Shown one piece after another: positions 6,770 through 15,511 of a DNA stretch of 21,815 nt (position 1 is the stretch's first letter; each line of letters begins with the position of its first letter). Source of the stretch: Campylobacteraceae bacterium. Lineage in GTDB: Bacteria; Campylobacterota; Campylobacteria; Campylobacterales; Sulfurovaceae. A program made the translations under genes and the position numbers. The stretch covers positions 1 to 21,815 of the forward strand of contig JALWNF010000063.1 of NCBI GenBank assembly GCA_026995985.1, written 5' to 3'. The notes under the pieces were generated by a model, which worked only from the letters and a program-made list of their open reading frames with translations, did not search any database and was not told the origin of the DNA.

Positions 6770-7666
6770 ATGAACATACTTAACAAAACGCTACTTTTGC
6801 TTGTACTACCTGTAACTATAGCAGTTGCAGATACATCTAAGCAATTAGATTTTTCATCATTGGTTAATGATTTTATGAAAAAAGATAATATTTTAAAAAA
6901 GACAATAAACCTCTCTGGAAAAGAGAGAATGCTAACACAAAATATGGCAAAGTTAGCACTACAAAGTAGCCTTAATATTCAAGGAGACAAGAGTAGAAAA
7001 GAGTTAAAAAAAGTAGCAGACCTATATGATAAAACACTAAATGGTTTTAAAAATGGTGATAAAGATTTAGGATTGGAACCTGCAACAGATAAAAAAGTAA
7101 AAGAGCAGATTGCTATTGTAGAAAAGGCATGGAAACCTTTTTATGAAGCTGTTAATAAGATTGTTGAGGGAAAAGATAAAGATGGAAAGGCTCTTAAGTA
7201 TATTGTTGAAAACAATGAAAAACTTTTAAAACTATCTAATGATTTAGTTGAAGCCTATGAGGCATCTAATACTTCTGTGAACTACTTAGAAAAGGCTCGT
7301 CTTCATACAGTAAATGTAGCAGGTCGACAGCGTATGTTAACTCAAAAGATGACTAAAGAGAAGTTGCTTATTTTAAAAGGGCAAAATGAGTATCTTCCAA
7401 AGTTATCTAAAACAGTTGAACTATTTGACACTTCATTAACTGCATTGATTAAAGGTGATAAGTCTCAAAAGATTACAAAGCCAACTAACAAAAAGATAGT
7501 TAACCAGTTAAAAGTAGTCTCTAAACTATGGGAAGAGTTGAAGCCTTTGTATAAAAAGAAAAAAAATTCTCCTAAAGAGTTAGCAACTATTATTACTAAA
7601 AATGAGGTGCTCTTAAAAGAGATGAATGCTATGGTAAAAATGGCAGAGAAAGAGGCTGAATACTAA
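6770..7666 (+). CDS. Secreted periplasmic protein with two PilJ-type sensor modules
   Basis: 298 aa. A signal peptide is clear: MNILNK, a hydrophobic core LLLLVLPVTIAVA, with likely cleavage after VA at residue 20. Two similar halves follow, each with the signature of the type IV pili methyl-accepting chemotaxis N-terminal (PilJ) domain family: LSGKERMLTQNMAK (48-61) and VAGRQRMLTQKMTK (183-196). This resembles the P-box (SGxxRMLTQ) that binds nitrate or nitrite through arginine in NarX/NarQ. After each signature comes a region with a Phe/Trp-rich helix (DLYDKTLNGF / VELFDTSLTAL). There is no transmembrane anchor after the signal peptide and no HAMP, kinase or MCP signalling domain, so it should be a soluble binding protein. 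Ligand and partner are unknown. AGGATAG lies about 7-12 bases before the ATG. Confidence 0.85.
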   Translation: MNILNKTLLLLVLPVTIAVADTSKQLDFSSLVNDFMKKDNILKKTINLSGKERMLTQNMAKLALQSSLNIQGDKSRKELKKVADLYDKTLNGFKNGDKDLGLEPATDKKVKEQIAIVEKAWKPFYEAVNKIVEGKDKDGKALKYIVENNEKLLKLSNDLVEAYEASNTSVNYLEKARLHTVNVAGRQRMLTQKMTKEKLLILKGQNEYLPKLSKTVELFDTSLTALIKGDKSQKITKPTNKKIVNQLKVVSKLWEELKPLYKKKKNSPKELATIITKNEVLLKEMNAMVKMAEKEAEY

Positions 7667-7680
7667 GCTTAATTATCTAT

Positions 7681-8760
7681 TTACTCTTCATCATTTATCA
7701 CTACCCACTCATAAAAGGGTAGTGCTTCAAACTCTATATTTTCAATTTTAAATTCATATTGTGCATTAACAGTAATAATAACTATTTTTTTAATATCTGC
7801 TTGTTTATAGCTACTAAAGCGATTATGAGCTTTTTTCCAAAAAATCTCTTCACTCTCAAATGGAGCAGGGGTTATGAGGTAATTTTGGTGTGTGATATAA
7901 CCTAAAGTTCCAAAAGATTTAAAGTAGATATTGTGCTTTATTAAAGAGAGTGCAACCATTGTATCAAACTGCCTTTGGAAACCTTGTGAGAGTGAGAGAT
8001 ATTTAGCAAGAGCAAAATCAAAAAAGAGTAGCTTTTTTTGTTTTGAAGACTTAAACTCTTCTATAAAAATAATAATACCTTGCTCTTGAAACTTTTTTAT
8101 CTGTCTATAAATTAGGTCTTTAGATATTTTATAACGCTCTTTTGCATAGGTGTAGAGCTGATAAGTAGTAACAGTAGCTCCATTAAAGTGTGCAAGTACG
8201 CTAAGTAGTCTCTGTTCTGAGTCATTAAAGTGGCTCTTAATAAAGTTTATAAATAGTTGCTCTTTTAGTGTTGTTTGAAGTGCAAGTTGAGGTAGTGTTC
8301 CTTGCTTTAAAAAAAGATTAAAAATCTGCTTTTCTGTACCACGCTTTTGAAAAGAGAAAAACTCTTCATAGTCTAGTAGAGGTAGGTTTAGATATTTAAA
8401 ATTTTTCCCATAATTATAAAAATTATTTGAGACAATAATAATTTTTTTTACATTTGGTAGTTTTTCAAAATATTCGTGCTCATAGTGGTCTAATACTAAA
8501 ATTTCTATCTCATTTGCTTTAATAAATGTCTCTATATCCTCCTCCATCATATCATAAAATTGAAACTTTGGGTCTTGAAAGTCAATATATAGGGTTAATT
8601 CAGAGTCATAATTCATAAGATAATCCAAAACAAGAGATGTTTTTCCTGACGCTGGTGAGCCATATAGTAAAATTTTATCTGATTGTGGAAGATTGAATTT
8701 TCTTTGATGATAGGTAATTATTTCATTATTTCTATTGTAGAAATACTCTAGTAGTTGCAT
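7681..8760 (-). CDS. P-loop ATPase with probable winged-helix segment (AAA_14-like)
   Basis: 359 aa. It has a Walker A, GSPASGKT (34-41), in LLYGSPASGKTSLV, and a Walker B-like EILVLDHYE (86-94). The overall plan resembles the archaeal-type/AAA_14 ATP-binding proteins: N-terminal ATPase, a middle winged-helix-like stretch (YAKERYKISKDLIYRQIKKF, then a turn and beta strands), and a C-terminal alpha/beta part that may be a decayed nuclease-like domain (DUF4143-like), though I cannot see its catalytic residues. Function is not known; cytoplasmic. AAAAAGG lies about 8 bases before the ATG. It converges with the PilJ-type gene (14-base gap) and diverges from the S10 operon, so it is transcribed alone. 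Confidence 0.75.
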   Translation of the reverse strand: MQLLEYFYNRNNEIITYHQRKFNLPQSDKILLYGSPASGKTSLVLDYLMNYDSELTLYIDFQDPKFQFYDMMEEDIETFIKANEIEILVLDHYEHEYFEKLPNVKKIIIVSNNFYNYGKNFKYLNLPLLDYEEFFSFQKRGTEKQIFNLFLKQGTLPQLALQTTLKEQLFINFIKSHFNDSEQRLLSVLAHFNGATVTTYQLYTYAKERYKISKDLIYRQIKKFQEQGIIIFIEEFKSSKQKKLLFFDFALAKYLSLSQGFQRQFDTMVALSLIKHNIYFKSFGTLGYITHQNYLITPAPFESEEIFWKKAHNRFSSYKQADIKKIVIITVNAQYEFKIENIEFEALPFYEWVVINDEE

Positions 8761-8774
8761 AGTATACCTTTTTA

Positions 8775-8780
8775 ATTTTA
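8775..8780 (-). promoter_or_regulatory. Possible -10 box for the ATPase gene
   Basis: TAAAAT on the minus strand, 14 bases before the ATG at 8760. A 17-base spacer would put the -35 region at 8798-8803, inside the 19-bp palindrome. This would make a very short leader, so the call is weak. Confidence 0.3.
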
Positions 8781-8798
8781 GTAATAAAATAATAACAT

Positions 8799-8817
8799 TT
8801 TCCTTTTAAAAAGGAAA
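8799..8817. repeat. Perfect 19-bp palindrome in the divergent spacer
   Basis: TTTCCTTTT, one A, then AAAAGGAAA: nine-base arms around a single centre base. It is not a terminator, because neither flanking gene ends here. It could be an operator for the minus-strand ATPase gene, where it would cover the -35 region, or for the S10 operon, whose -10 box is about 62 bases away. Confidence 0.5.
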
Positions 8818-8878
8818 CAAAATATCAAAATAAACAAAAAATAGCATAAAATACTACCTCTATAAAAGATAAAATCGG

Positions 8879-8884
8879 TATAAT
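8879..8884 (+). promoter_or_regulatory. -10 box of the S10 ribosomal operon promoter
   Basis: Perfect TATAAT in the context CGGTATAATTCGGC gives a start near 8891. No convincing -35. It is the only strong promoter-like site before rpsJ and probably drives the long cluster. Confidence 0.65.
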
Positions 8885-8900
8885 TCGGCTCCAAAATTTA

Positions 8901-8938
8901 GTTAAGAACTGTGAGAATCAGTAACTTAACGAGTTCTT
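8901..8938 (+). promoter_or_regulatory. rpsJ leader with two mutually exclusive stems
   Basis: Stem A pairs GTTAAG (8901-8906) with CTTAAC (8925-8930) and, inside it, ACTG (8908-8911) with CAGT (8919-8922). Stem B pairs AAGAACT (8904-8910) with AGTTCTT (8932-8938), seven perfect pairs. The two share 8904-8910 and cannot coexist. The ribosome binding site TAAGG follows at 8941-8945. This looks like a switchable leader for ribosomal-protein feedback; that role is inferred. Confidence 0.45.
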
Positions 8939-8953
8939 TATAAGGTAAATTAA

Positions 8954-9265
8954 ATGGAAAAGATTAGACTTAAGCTTAAAGCTTATGATCATCGTGTTTT
9001 AGACCGTTCAGTTGCTTCAATAGTTGAGGCTGTTAAGAGAACAGGTGCAGAGCTTATTGGCCCAATTCCAATGCCAACAAAGATTAAGAAGTATACTGTA
9101 ATTAAATCTCCACACGTAAACAAAGATTCACGTGAGCAGTTTGAGATTAGAATTCATGCAAGAATGATTGATATTGTTTCAGCGACTTCGGATACGATAG
9201 ATTCACTTATGAAGCTAGACCTTGCTCCAGAAGTTGATGTTGAAATTCGTTCAATGGACAGATAG
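8954..9265 (+). CDS. rpsJ: 30S ribosomal protein S10
   Basis: First gene of the cluster, 103 aa, the normal length. S10 sits in the 30S head and, as NusE, also joins antitermination complexes with NusB. The sequence begins [19 protein letters not shown], the classic S10 opening, and contains [20 protein letters not shown], the loop that is most conserved. TAAGG lies 8 bases before the ATG. The leader before it may carry the feedback control of the operon. Confidence 0.98.
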   Translation: MEKIRLKLKAYDHRVLDRSVASIVEAVKRTGAELIGPIPMPTKIKKYTVIKSPHVNKDSREQFEIRIHARMIDIVSATSDTIDSLMKLDLAPEVDVEIRSMDR

Positions 9266-9274
9266 GAGTAGATG

Positions 9275-9856
9275 ATGGAATTTATTGTAGAAAAAGTAGG
9301 TATGAGCAGAACAGTTGGTGTTCCAAGTGTTCCTGTAACTCTTTTAAAAGTTATCGAAACTAAAGTGTGTGAAGTTCGTGAAGATGGTAAAGCACTTGTA
9401 GCTTACCACAGTAGCAAAAAAATCAACAAGAGTATTGAAGGTCAACAGGCTAAATTCGGGATTGGTAAAGAGTTTAATAAATTCATGACAATTAGAGTAG
9501 CTCAAGGTACAGAGGCAGGTGACTACTCAACAGAGGCTTTAGGAGATGCACAAGTTGTAAAGACTTCTCTAAAGACTAAAGGTCGTGGTTTCCAAGGTGG
9601 TATGAAGCGTCACGGATTTGGTGGTGGTCCATCATCTCATGGTCATAGATTTGGTAGAAGAATAGGTTCAATCGGTAATGCTGAGTGGCCAGGTCGTGTA
9701 CAAAAAGGTAAAAAGATGCCAGGTCAGTATGGAAACACAAAAGTTACAGTTAAAAATGAAGTTATCTCATTTGATGCTGAAAACCAAATTTTAGTATTAA
9801 AAGGTTCAGTTCCTGGACACAATGGTGCTAGAGGATTAGTAAGGATTGTTAAATAA
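9275..9856 (+). CDS. rplC: 50S ribosomal protein L3
   Basis: 193 aa; binds 23S rRNA near the peptidyl transferase centre early in assembly. The family region [20 protein letters not shown] and MPGQYGN are present; the glutamine in PGQYG matches the residue methylated by PrmB in E. coli. There are two adjacent ATGs (9272 and 9275). AGGAG overlaps the rpsJ stop and is only 3 bases from the first ATG but 6 from the second, and homologues start ME(F/Y)IVEK, so the second is chosen. The stop overlaps the rplD start. Confidence 0.97.
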   Translation: MEFIVEKVGMSRTVGVPSVPVTLLKVIETKVCEVREDGKALVAYHSSKKINKSIEGQQAKFGIGKEFNKFMTIRVAQGTEAGDYSTEALGDAQVVKTSLKTKGRGFQGGMKRHGFGGGPSSHGHRFGRRIGSIGNAEWPGRVQKGKKMPGQYGNTKVTVKNEVISFDAENQILVLKGSVPGHNGARGLVRIVK

Positions 9857-10446
9857 TGAGTACAACAGTAATTAAAACAAGTGACCTTCCAGAGTCATTT
9901 TTAGGTATTAACCCACATAACCTTTACTTGTATTGTAAATCGTATGCTGCTGGACTAAGAGCAAACACAGCACAAGCTAAAAACCGTTCAATGGTTTCTG
10001 GTGGTGGTAAGAAGCCTTGGTCTCAAAAGGGTGGAGGACGTGCAAGAGCAGGTTCTAAGCGTTCTCCTCTGTTTGTTGGTGGTGGTGTTGCATTTGGTCC
10101 TCAAAATAATAGAAACTACAACCAAAAAGTAAACAAAAAACAGAAAAAGTTGGCACTTAACTTTGCACTAGCAGAGTTAGCAGCTAATGAAAAACTTTTT
10201 GTTGTTGATAATGTTACTATTGAGTCAGGTAAAACTAAAGATGCCGCTGTATTTGTTAAAGAACTTGGTCAAAGAGATGTTTTGGTTGTTAAAGAGCTAA
10301 TTGATGACAAAACATTCCTTGCATTTAGAAACCTTCAAAATGCATATTTAATTGAGGCAAATGAGCTTAACGCATATCTAGCAGCTGCTTACCACTCAGT
10401 GGTAATTGAAAAAGCTGTTTGGGAAAAATTAACAAAAGAGAGCTAA
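9856..10446 (+). CDS. rplD: 50S ribosomal protein L4
   Basis: 196 aa. L4 lines the exit tunnel and in E. coli represses the S10 operon; whether that holds here is unknown. The tunnel loop is visible as [20 protein letters not shown] with [13 protein letters not shown] next. The ATG overlaps the rplC stop by one base (TAATG), so translation is likely coupled. It is slightly shorter than the usual 200-207 aa, without a missing core motif. Confidence 0.97.
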   Translation: MSTTVIKTSDLPESFLGINPHNLYLYCKSYAAGLRANTAQAKNRSMVSGGGKKPWSQKGGGRARAGSKRSPLFVGGGVAFGPQNNRNYNQKVNKKQKKLALNFALAELAANEKLFVVDNVTIESGKTKDAAVFVKELGQRDVLVVKELIDDKTFLAFRNLQNAYLIEANELNAYLAAAYHSVVIEKAVWEKLTKES

Positions 10447-10447
10447 G

Positions 10448-10729
10448 ATGGCAGATATTACAGATATTAAATCAATACTATACACAGAAAAAACTCTTGC
10501 AATGCAAGAAGATGGTGTACTTGTTGTTCAGACTAGCCCTAGAATGACAAAAAACAGCCTTAAAGCGGTTTTCAAAGAGTACTTTGGTATTAAACCATTG
10601 AAGGTAAACTCAATGAGAGTTAATGGCAAAGTTAAAAGATTTAAAGGGATTGAAGGGAAAAGAGCTGATTTGAAAAAGTTCTATGTCTTCTTACCTGAAG
10701 ATGCAAAAATTGATAGCTTAGCAGTATAA
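10448..10729 (+). CDS. rplW: 50S ribosomal protein L23
   Basis: 93 aa, typical length. L23 is at the tunnel exit and docks SRP and trigger factor, a fitting relation to ffs and secY in the same window. The family pattern is visible: [13 protein letters not shown] at the start, then [20 protein letters not shown] and [18 protein letters not shown]. It starts one base after the rplD stop; the binding site AAAGAG lies inside rplD. Confidence 0.97.
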   Translation: MADITDIKSILYTEKTLAMQEDGVLVVQTSPRMTKNSLKAVFKEYFGIKPLKVNSMRVNGKVKRFKGIEGKRADLKKFYVFLPEDAKIDSLAV

Positions 10730-10739
10730 GGAAGAATAA

Positions 10740-11567
10740 ATGGCAATAAAATCATATAAACCAACCTCTGCAGGTCGTCGTTATATTACGAATCTTGATA
10801 GTGGTGACATTACAGCAAAGGCAAGTGTAAGAAGTCTTCTTAAAAAGCTTCCTCGTTCTGCTGGGAGAAATTCAAATGGTAGAATCACATCTCGTCACAG
10901 AGAGGGTGGAGCTAAAAAGCTTTATAGAATTATTGACTTTAAGAGAAATAAGTTTGGTGTTGAGGGAACAGTAGCTACTGTTGAGTATGACCCATATAGA
11001 ACTTGTAGAATCTGTTTAGTTAAATATACAGATGGTGATAGAAGATATGTGCTTCAGGCTAAAGGTATGAAAGTTGGAGACAAAATTATGTCTGCTGAGT
11101 CTGGGCTTGATATTGTAACAGGTAATGCAATGAAGCTTAAGGCTATTCCTATTGGAACATTAGTTCACAATATTGAGCTTAATCCTGGTCAAGGTGGCTC
11201 AATTGCTCGTTCAGCTGGAGGTTATGCACAGATTATGGGTAGAGATGGTAAATATGTATCTTTGCGACTTCCATCTGGTGAGATGAGATATATACTTGGT
11301 GAGTGTATGGCAACTATTGGTACAGTTGGGTCTGAGGATTGGATAAACGTAGTTGGTGGTAAAGCTGGTCGTCAAAGACACAGAGGTATTAGACCGCAAA
11401 CTAGAGGGTCTGCTATGAACCCAATTGACCACCCACACGGAGGTGGTGAAGGTAAGACCAACTCAGGAAGACACCCTGTATCGCCTTGGGGTATGCCAAC
11501 TAAAGGTTATAAGACTCGTAAGAAAAAAGCTAGTGATAAGTTAATTATCTCTAAGAGAAAGAAGTAA
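10740..11567 (+). CDS. rplB: 50S ribosomal protein L2
   Basis: 275 aa, full length. L2 is needed for subunit joining and peptidyl transfer. Signatures are [15 protein letters not shown] near the N-terminus, [18 protein letters not shown] in the middle and [14 protein letters not shown] near the C-terminus, which holds the conserved histidine near the active centre. AAGGA lies about 7 bases before the ATG. Spacing of 10 bases from rplW. Confidence 0.98.
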   Translation: MAIKSYKPTSAGRRYITNLDSGDITAKASVRSLLKKLPRSAGRNSNGRITSRHREGGAKKLYRIIDFKRNKFGVEGTVATVEYDPYRTCRICLVKYTDGDRRYVLQAKGMKVGDKIMSAESGLDIVTGNAMKLKAIPIGTLVHNIELNPGQGGSIARSAGGYAQIMGRDGKYVSLRLPSGEMRYILGECMATIGTVGSEDWINVVGGKAGRQRHRGIRPQTRGSAMNPIDHPHGGGEGKTNSGRHPVSPWGMPTKGYKTRKKKASDKLIISKRKK

Positions 11568-11576
11568 GGGTAAGAG

Positions 11577-11852
11577 ATGGCAAGATCAACTAAAAAAGGT
11601 CCATTTATAGATGAACATTTAAAGAAAAAAGTTTTAAAAGCAAAAGCAGAGGGGTCTCATAAACCTATTAAAACTTGGTCAAGACGCTCTGTTATTTTCC
11701 CTGAATTTATTGGTTTAACAATCAATGTTCACAATGGGAGACAGTTTATTCCTGTATTTATTACAGAGAATCATGTAGGTTACAAACTAGGTGAATTTGC
11801 ACCAACAAGAACATTTAAGGGTCACAAAGGCTCTGTTCAGAGAAAAGGGTAA
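11577..11852 (+). CDS. rpsS: 30S ribosomal protein S19
   Basis: 91 aa, 30S head protein that pairs with S13. Begins [15 protein letters not shown] and contains [18 protein letters not shown] and [12 protein letters not shown], all standard S19 blocks. AAGGGTAAGAG before the ATG provides the binding site and overlaps the end of rplB. Confidence 0.98.
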   Translation: MARSTKKGPFIDEHLKKKVLKAKAEGSHKPIKTWSRRSVIFPEFIGLTINVHNGRQFIPVFITENHVGYKLGEFAPTRTFKGHKGSVQRKG

Positions 11853-11861
11853 GGTGTTAAT

Positions 11862-12188
11862 ATGAGTAGAGCATTATTAAAATTTACAAGAGTATCACCA
11901 ACTAAAGCAAGATTAATAGCAAGAGAGGTGCAGGGTATGAATGCAGAACTTGCACTTGCTTCATTAGAGTTTATGCCAAACAAAGCAGCTAGAGTTATCT
12001 CTAAAGTTATCGCTTCTGCTGTTGCCAATGGTGATTTTGAGCCAGAAGAAGTAGTAATTACCTCTTGTAGAGTAGACAAAGCAGCATCAATGAAGAGATG
12101 GAGACCAAGAGCAAGAGGAACAGCTAGTAGAATTCTTAAGCCAACAGCTCACATCTTGGTAGAAGTAGCAAAAGCGAAGGAGGCATAG
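11862..12188 (+). CDS. rplV: 50S ribosomal protein L22
   Basis: 108 aa. L22 lines the exit tunnel; its beta-hairpin contributes to macrolide resistance in other bacteria. The opening [17 protein letters not shown] and the hairpin region [20 protein letters not shown] are clear. AAGGTGTTAAT lies before the ATG. One base separates its stop from rpsC. Confidence 0.98.
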   Translation: MSRALLKFTRVSPTKARLIAREVQGMNAELALASLEFMPNKAARVISKVIASAVANGDFEPEEVVITSCRVDKAASMKRWRPRARGTASRILKPTAHILVEVAKAKEA

Positions 12189-12189
12189 T

Positions 12190-12888
12190 ATGGGTCAAAA
12201 AGTTAATCCTATAGGTCTTAGACTTGGAATCAACAGAAATTGGGAAAGCAGATGGTTTCCAAAAAAAGAGAGAACGGTAAACTTTATTGCAGAAGATTAT
12301 CAACTTAGAAAGTATCTTAAAAAAGAGCTATTCTATGCAGGTGTCTCCAATATTATTATAGAAAGAACAGCAAAAAAAGCAAGAGTAACTATTGTTACTG
12401 CACGTCCTGGAATTATTATTGGTAAAAAGGGTGCAGATATAGAGAAGTTAAAAGCTAAACTTAATAAGATGTTCAAAAAAGATATTGCTATTAATATTAA
12501 AGAGGAGAAAAGAGCTCAAGCCTCTGCACAACTAGCTGCTGAAAATGTTGCGACTCAACTAGAGCGTCGTGTTGCTTTTAGACGTGCTATGAAAAAAGTA
12601 ATTCAGGGTGCATTAAAATCTGGTGCAAAAGGAATTAAAGTCTCTGTCTCAGGTAGATTAGGTGGAGCTGAGATGGCTAGAACTGAGTGGTACTTAGAGG
12701 GGCGTGTTCCTCTTCATACACTTAGAGCTAAAATTGATTATGGTTTTGCTGAAGCACATACTACTTATGGAATTATTGGTGTTAAAGTTTGGATTTTTAA
12801 AGGTGAAGTACTTGCAAAAGGTATTCAGGCTGAAGCAAAAGAAGAGAAAAGAGGTGGTCGTAAGCCACGTCAAAAGAGAGGTGAATAG
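12190..12888 (+). CDS. rpsC: 30S ribosomal protein S3
   Basis: 232 aa, full length. Begins [14 protein letters not shown]. The KH domain shows [18 protein letters not shown] (residues about 74-91) and the C-terminal domain shows [20 protein letters not shown], both involved in mRNA entry and helicase activity of the ribosome. The tail is Lys/Arg rich ([12 protein letters not shown]). AAGGAGG lies 5 bases before the ATG and overlaps rplV. Confidence 0.98.
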   Translation: MGQKVNPIGLRLGINRNWESRWFPKKERTVNFIAEDYQLRKYLKKELFYAGVSNIIIERTAKKARVTIVTARPGIIIGKKGADIEKLKAKLNKMFKKDIAINIKEEKRAQASAQLAAENVATQLERRVAFRRAMKKVIQGALKSGAKGIKVSVSGRLGGAEMARTEWYLEGRVPLHTLRAKIDYGFAEAHTTYGIIGVKVWIFKGEVLAKGIQAEAKEEKRGGRKPRQKRGE

Positions 12889-12890
12889 TT

Positions 12891-13316
12891 ATGTTAATGC
12901 CTAAAAGAACAAAATACCGTAAGGTAATGAAGGGTCGTAACAGAGGTAAATCATTTAGAGGTAATAAGATTGAGTTTGGTGAGTTTGCACTTAAAGCTAC
13001 AAGTGCAGGAAGAATCAACTCAAGACAGATTGAAGCTGCTAGAATTACAATGACTCGTAGAATGAAGAGACAAGGTAAATCTTGGATTCGAGTTTTCCCT
13101 GATAAACCTCTTACTAAAAAACCTCTTGAGACAAGAATGGGTAAAGGTAAAGGTGCAGTTGAAGAGTGGGTAATGAACATTAAGCCAGGAAGAATTATAT
13201 TTGAAGTTGCTGGTGTTCCTGAGAATGTGGCAGTAGAAGCATTAACACTTGCTCTACATAAACTTCCATTCCAATGTAAAATTATCTCTGCGAAGGATAG
13301 TAATGAAATATACTGA
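12891..13316 (+). CDS. rplP: 50S ribosomal protein L16
   Basis: 141 aa. L16 organises the A-site tRNA position. Signatures are [27 protein letters not shown] and [19 protein letters not shown]. The ATG at 12891 is used because Campylobacterota L16 starts MLMPKR and AGAGGTGAATAG is correctly placed; a second ATG two codons later is possible. The 3' end overlaps the start of rpmC by 14 bases. Confidence 0.97.
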   Translation: MLMPKRTKYRKVMKGRNRGKSFRGNKIEFGEFALKATSAGRINSRQIEAARITMTRRMKRQGKSWIRVFPDKPLTKKPLETRMGKGKGAVEEWVMNIKPGRIIFEVAGVPENVAVEALTLALHKLPFQCKIISAKDSNEIY

Positions 13317-13491
13317 TATTAAAGATAAAAGCGTAGAAGAGTTAAATGCAATGCTTAAAGAGAAAAAGTTAGAGCTTTTTGCACTTAAAGCAAAGCAAAA
13401 GACTATGCAACTTACTAATACTAGTGAGTTGAGAGTAGCGAGAAGAGATATCGCTAGAATCCTAACAGCACTTACAGCTGCTGCGAAGTAA
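13303..13491 (+). CDS. rpmC: 50S ribosomal protein L29
   Basis: 62 aa, a tunnel-exit protein beside L23. The start is set at 13303 ([18 protein letters not shown]) with AAGGA at 13293-13297 inside rplP. An in-frame upstream start would add 18 residues unlike L29 and lacks a binding site. The gene overlaps the last 14 bases of rplP in another frame, so translation is probably coupled. [22 protein letters not shown] carries the L29 signature. Confidence 0.95.
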   Translation: MKYTDIKDKSVEELNAMLKEKKLELFALKAKQKTMQLTNTSELRVARRDIARILTALTAAAK

Positions 13492-13502
13492 GGGGTAGAG
13501 AG

Positions 13503-13751
13503 ATGCCAAAAAGACAAATAACTGGTACAGTAATTAAAATTGCAGGTGAGAAGACAGCTACTATTATAGTTGAGCGTAAAGTTCTTCACCCAAGATACCA
13601 TAAGACTGTAAAGAGATTTAAAAAGTATCTTATTCATGATGAAAAGTCTACAGCAAAAGTAGGAGATGTAGTCTCAGCTATAGAGTGTAGACCAATCTCT
13701 AAAAGAAAGAGTTTTAGGCTTTTAGAAATTGTTAAATCAGGAGAAGAGTAA
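13503..13751 (+). CDS. rpsQ: 30S ribosomal protein S17
   Basis: 82 aa, OB-fold early assembly protein of the 30S. Begins [19 protein letters not shown] and contains [19 protein letters not shown] and [20 protein letters not shown], standard S17 blocks. AGGGGTAGAG before the ATG is the binding site. The stop overlaps the rplN start (TAATG), joining the S10-type and spc-type blocks without a break. Confidence 0.98.
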   Translation: MPKRQITGTVIKIAGEKTATIIVERKVLHPRYHKTVKRFKKYLIHDEKSTAKVGDVVSAIECRPISKRKSFRLLEIVKSGEE

Positions 13752-14119
13752 TGATACAAGGTTTTACAAGATTGACTGTTGCTGATAACAGTGGTGCTAA
13801 AGAGATTATGTGTATTAAAGTTCTTGGTGGTTCCAAGAGAAGATACGCTTCAGTTGGCGACGTTATTGTTGCCTCTGTAAAAAAGGCTCTTCCAACTGGA
13901 AAAGTTAAAAAAGGTAAAGTAGTGAAAGCTGTTGTTGTTAGAACTCATAAAGAGATTCAAAGAGAGAATGGCTCTTTAATTAGATTTGATGACAACGCTG
14001 CTGTAATTATTGATGATAAAAAACAACCAATTGGTACTCGTATATTTGGTCCTGTAGCTCGTGAGACACGACATGCAGGGTTTATGAAGATTGTATCACT
14101 TGCTCCAGAGGTGTGGTAA
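13751..14119 (+). CDS. rplN: 50S ribosomal protein L14
   Basis: 122 aa, exactly the usual length; contacts 16S helix 14 in bridge B8 and is the docking site of the silencing factor RsfS. Signatures: [33 protein letters not shown] and IFGPVARE. Overlaps rpsQ upstream and rplX downstream by one base each, so all three are likely translationally coupled. Confidence 0.98.
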   Translation: MIQGFTRLTVADNSGAKEIMCIKVLGGSKRRYASVGDVIVASVKKALPTGKVKKGKVVKAVVVRTHKEIQRENGSLIRFDDNAAVIIDDKKQPIGTRIFGPVARETRHAGFMKIVSLAPEVW

Positions 14120-14355
14120 TGGCAAATAAAAAATTTAAAATTAAAAAGGGTGACCAAGTTATGGTCATTGCTGGTGATGATAAAGGTAAAATAGCACAAG
14201 TTCTTAAGGTACTTAAGAAGAAAGATGCTGTTATCGTCGAGGGTTGTAAACTTGCTATAAAAGCTGTTAAACCAACTGAAGAGAATAAAGATGGTGGTTT
14301 CGTAAAGAAAGAGATGCCAATTCATATATCTAATGTAAAAAAAGTAGAGGCATAA
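14119..14355 (+). CDS. rplX: 50S ribosomal protein L24
   Basis: 78 aa, an assembly initiator with a KOW motif, here [20 protein letters not shown] (residues about 8-27). The start is the ATG at 14119 ([11 protein letters not shown]), which overlaps the rplN stop. An in-frame GTG two codons earlier is within rplN and less likely, since GAGGTG at 14108-14113 is spaced 5 bases from the ATG. Confidence 0.96.
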   Translation: MANKKFKIKKGDQVMVIAGDDKGKIAQVLKVLKKKDAVIVEGCKLAIKAVKPTEENKDGGFVKKEMPIHISNVKKVEA

Positions 14356-14359
14356 TCCT

Positions 14360-14905
14360 ATGAGTAGAATGAAACAAAAGTATATTGACATTACTCCAGC
14401 TCTACGTGAAGAGCTTGGTATTAAAAATGTAATGCAGACACCTAAGCTTGAGAAGATTATTATCTCTGTTGGTGCTGGTGAAGAGGGAAAAGATAATAAG
14501 CTCATCACTAACATGGCAGATACTATTTCACTAATTGCTGGTCAAAAGGCAGTTATTGTTAATGCTAAAAAATCGGTTGCAGGATTTAAAGCTAGAGAGG
14601 GGTCTCCTTCAGGAATCAAAGTTACCCTACGTGGTGAAAATATGTATAACTTTTTAGATAAGCTTATCTCTATTGCACTTCCAAGAGTAAAAGACTTTAG
14701 AGGTGTACCAAGAAAAGGGTTTGATGGACGTGGTAATTATAACTTTGGTCTTGATGAGCAACTTATGTTCCCAGAGGTAGAGTTTGATAAAATTATTAAG
14801 ACTCACGGTATGAATATTACAATTGTAACAAGTACCGAAAATGATAAAGAGGCATTTACTCTTTTAGAGAAACTAGGAATGCCTTTTGCTAAAGGAAAGA
14901 ACTAA
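14360..14905 (+). CDS. rplE: 50S ribosomal protein L5
   Basis: 181 aa; binds 5S rRNA and contacts P-site tRNA. Family motifs: [34 protein letters not shown] (residues about 72-87) and [20 protein letters not shown]. The stop overlaps the rpsZ start by one base. The binding site before the ATG is only AGGCATAATC, so coupling to rplX may matter. Confidence 0.98.
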   Translation: MSRMKQKYIDITPALREELGIKNVMQTPKLEKIIISVGAGEEGKDNKLITNMADTISLIAGQKAVIVNAKKSVAGFKAREGSPSGIKVTLRGENMYNFLDKLISIALPRVKDFRGVPRKGFDGRGNYNFGLDEQLMFPEVEFDKIIKTHGMNITIVTSTENDKEAFTLLEKLGMPFAKGKN

Positions 14906-15090
14906 TGGCTAAAAAATCAATGATAGCTAAACAGAAGCGACCAGCTAAGTTTAGTACTAGAGCATATACAAGATGTAACATTTGTGGTAGACCTCACTCT
15001 GTCTATAGAGATTTTGGTCTGTGTAGAATCTGTTTAAGAAAAATGGCAAACGAGGGCTTAATCCCTGGTATGAAAAAATCAAGCTGGTAA
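14905..15090 (+). CDS. rpsZ: 30S ribosomal protein S14, zinc type
   Basis: 61 aa, the short zinc-binding form (S14 type Z). Two CxxC pairs are intact: CNIC at residues 24-27 and CRIC at 40-43, followed by [10 protein letters not shown], the typical end. The long zinc-free S14 is absent from this cluster. The ATG overlaps the rplE stop. Commonly labelled rpsN as well. Confidence 0.97.
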   Translation: MAKKSMIAKQKRPAKFSTRAYTRCNICGRPHSVYRDFGLCRICLRKMANEGLIPGMKKSSW

Positions 15091-15103
15091 GGAGAAGTAA
15101 AAG

Positions 15104-15502
15104 ATGATGACAGATATAATTGCAGACTCTCTTACTCGAATAAGAAATGCAGCACAAAGAAGATTAGACACAACAACACTTCTTTACTCAAAGACAATTG
15201 AGGCTACTGTTTCTATTTTAGTAGATAAAGGTTACCTTGAGAGTTATAAAGTAAAAGAAGAAGGAAATAATAAAAAGAGTATTCAAGTAGTACTTAAGTA
15301 TGACGAAAATGGTCATAGTGTAATCAATGAAATTAAAAAAATCTCAAAACCGGGAAGAAGAGTATATCAGAGTGCCAATGAGATTAGAAGTTTTAAAAAT
15401 GGTTACGGAACATTAGTAGTATCTACCAACAAAGGTGTGATTGCAAATGATGAAGCATTCAAGCAAAAGGTTGGTGGTGAAGTTATCTGTAGTATTTGGT
15501 AA
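15104..15502 (+). CDS. rpsH: 30S ribosomal protein S8
   Basis: 132 aa. S8 is a primary 16S binder and in E. coli represses the spc operon. Signatures: [14 protein letters not shown] at the start and [14 protein letters not shown] with [14 protein letters not shown] and GGEVICSIW at the end. Two ATGs stand next to each other; the first is used because GGAG at 15091 is 9 bases away, though the second is possible. Confidence 0.97.
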   Translation: MMTDIIADSLTRIRNAAQRRLDTTTLLYSKTIEATVSILVDKGYLESYKVKEEGNNKKSIQVVLKYDENGHSVINEIKKISKPGRRVYQSANEIRSFKNGYGTLVVSTNKGVIANDEAFKQKVGGEVICSIW

Positions 15503-15511
15503 GGAGAAGAT

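Noticed and set aside
7664..7680. TAAGCTTA palindrome between the convergent PilJ-type and ATPase genes as a terminator
   Set aside because: Only eight bases with no loop and no T tract; too short to terminate.
12704..12904. Plus-strand open frame overlapping the 3' end of rpsC
   Set aside because: Out-of-frame reading of rpsC; no binding site and no family likeness.
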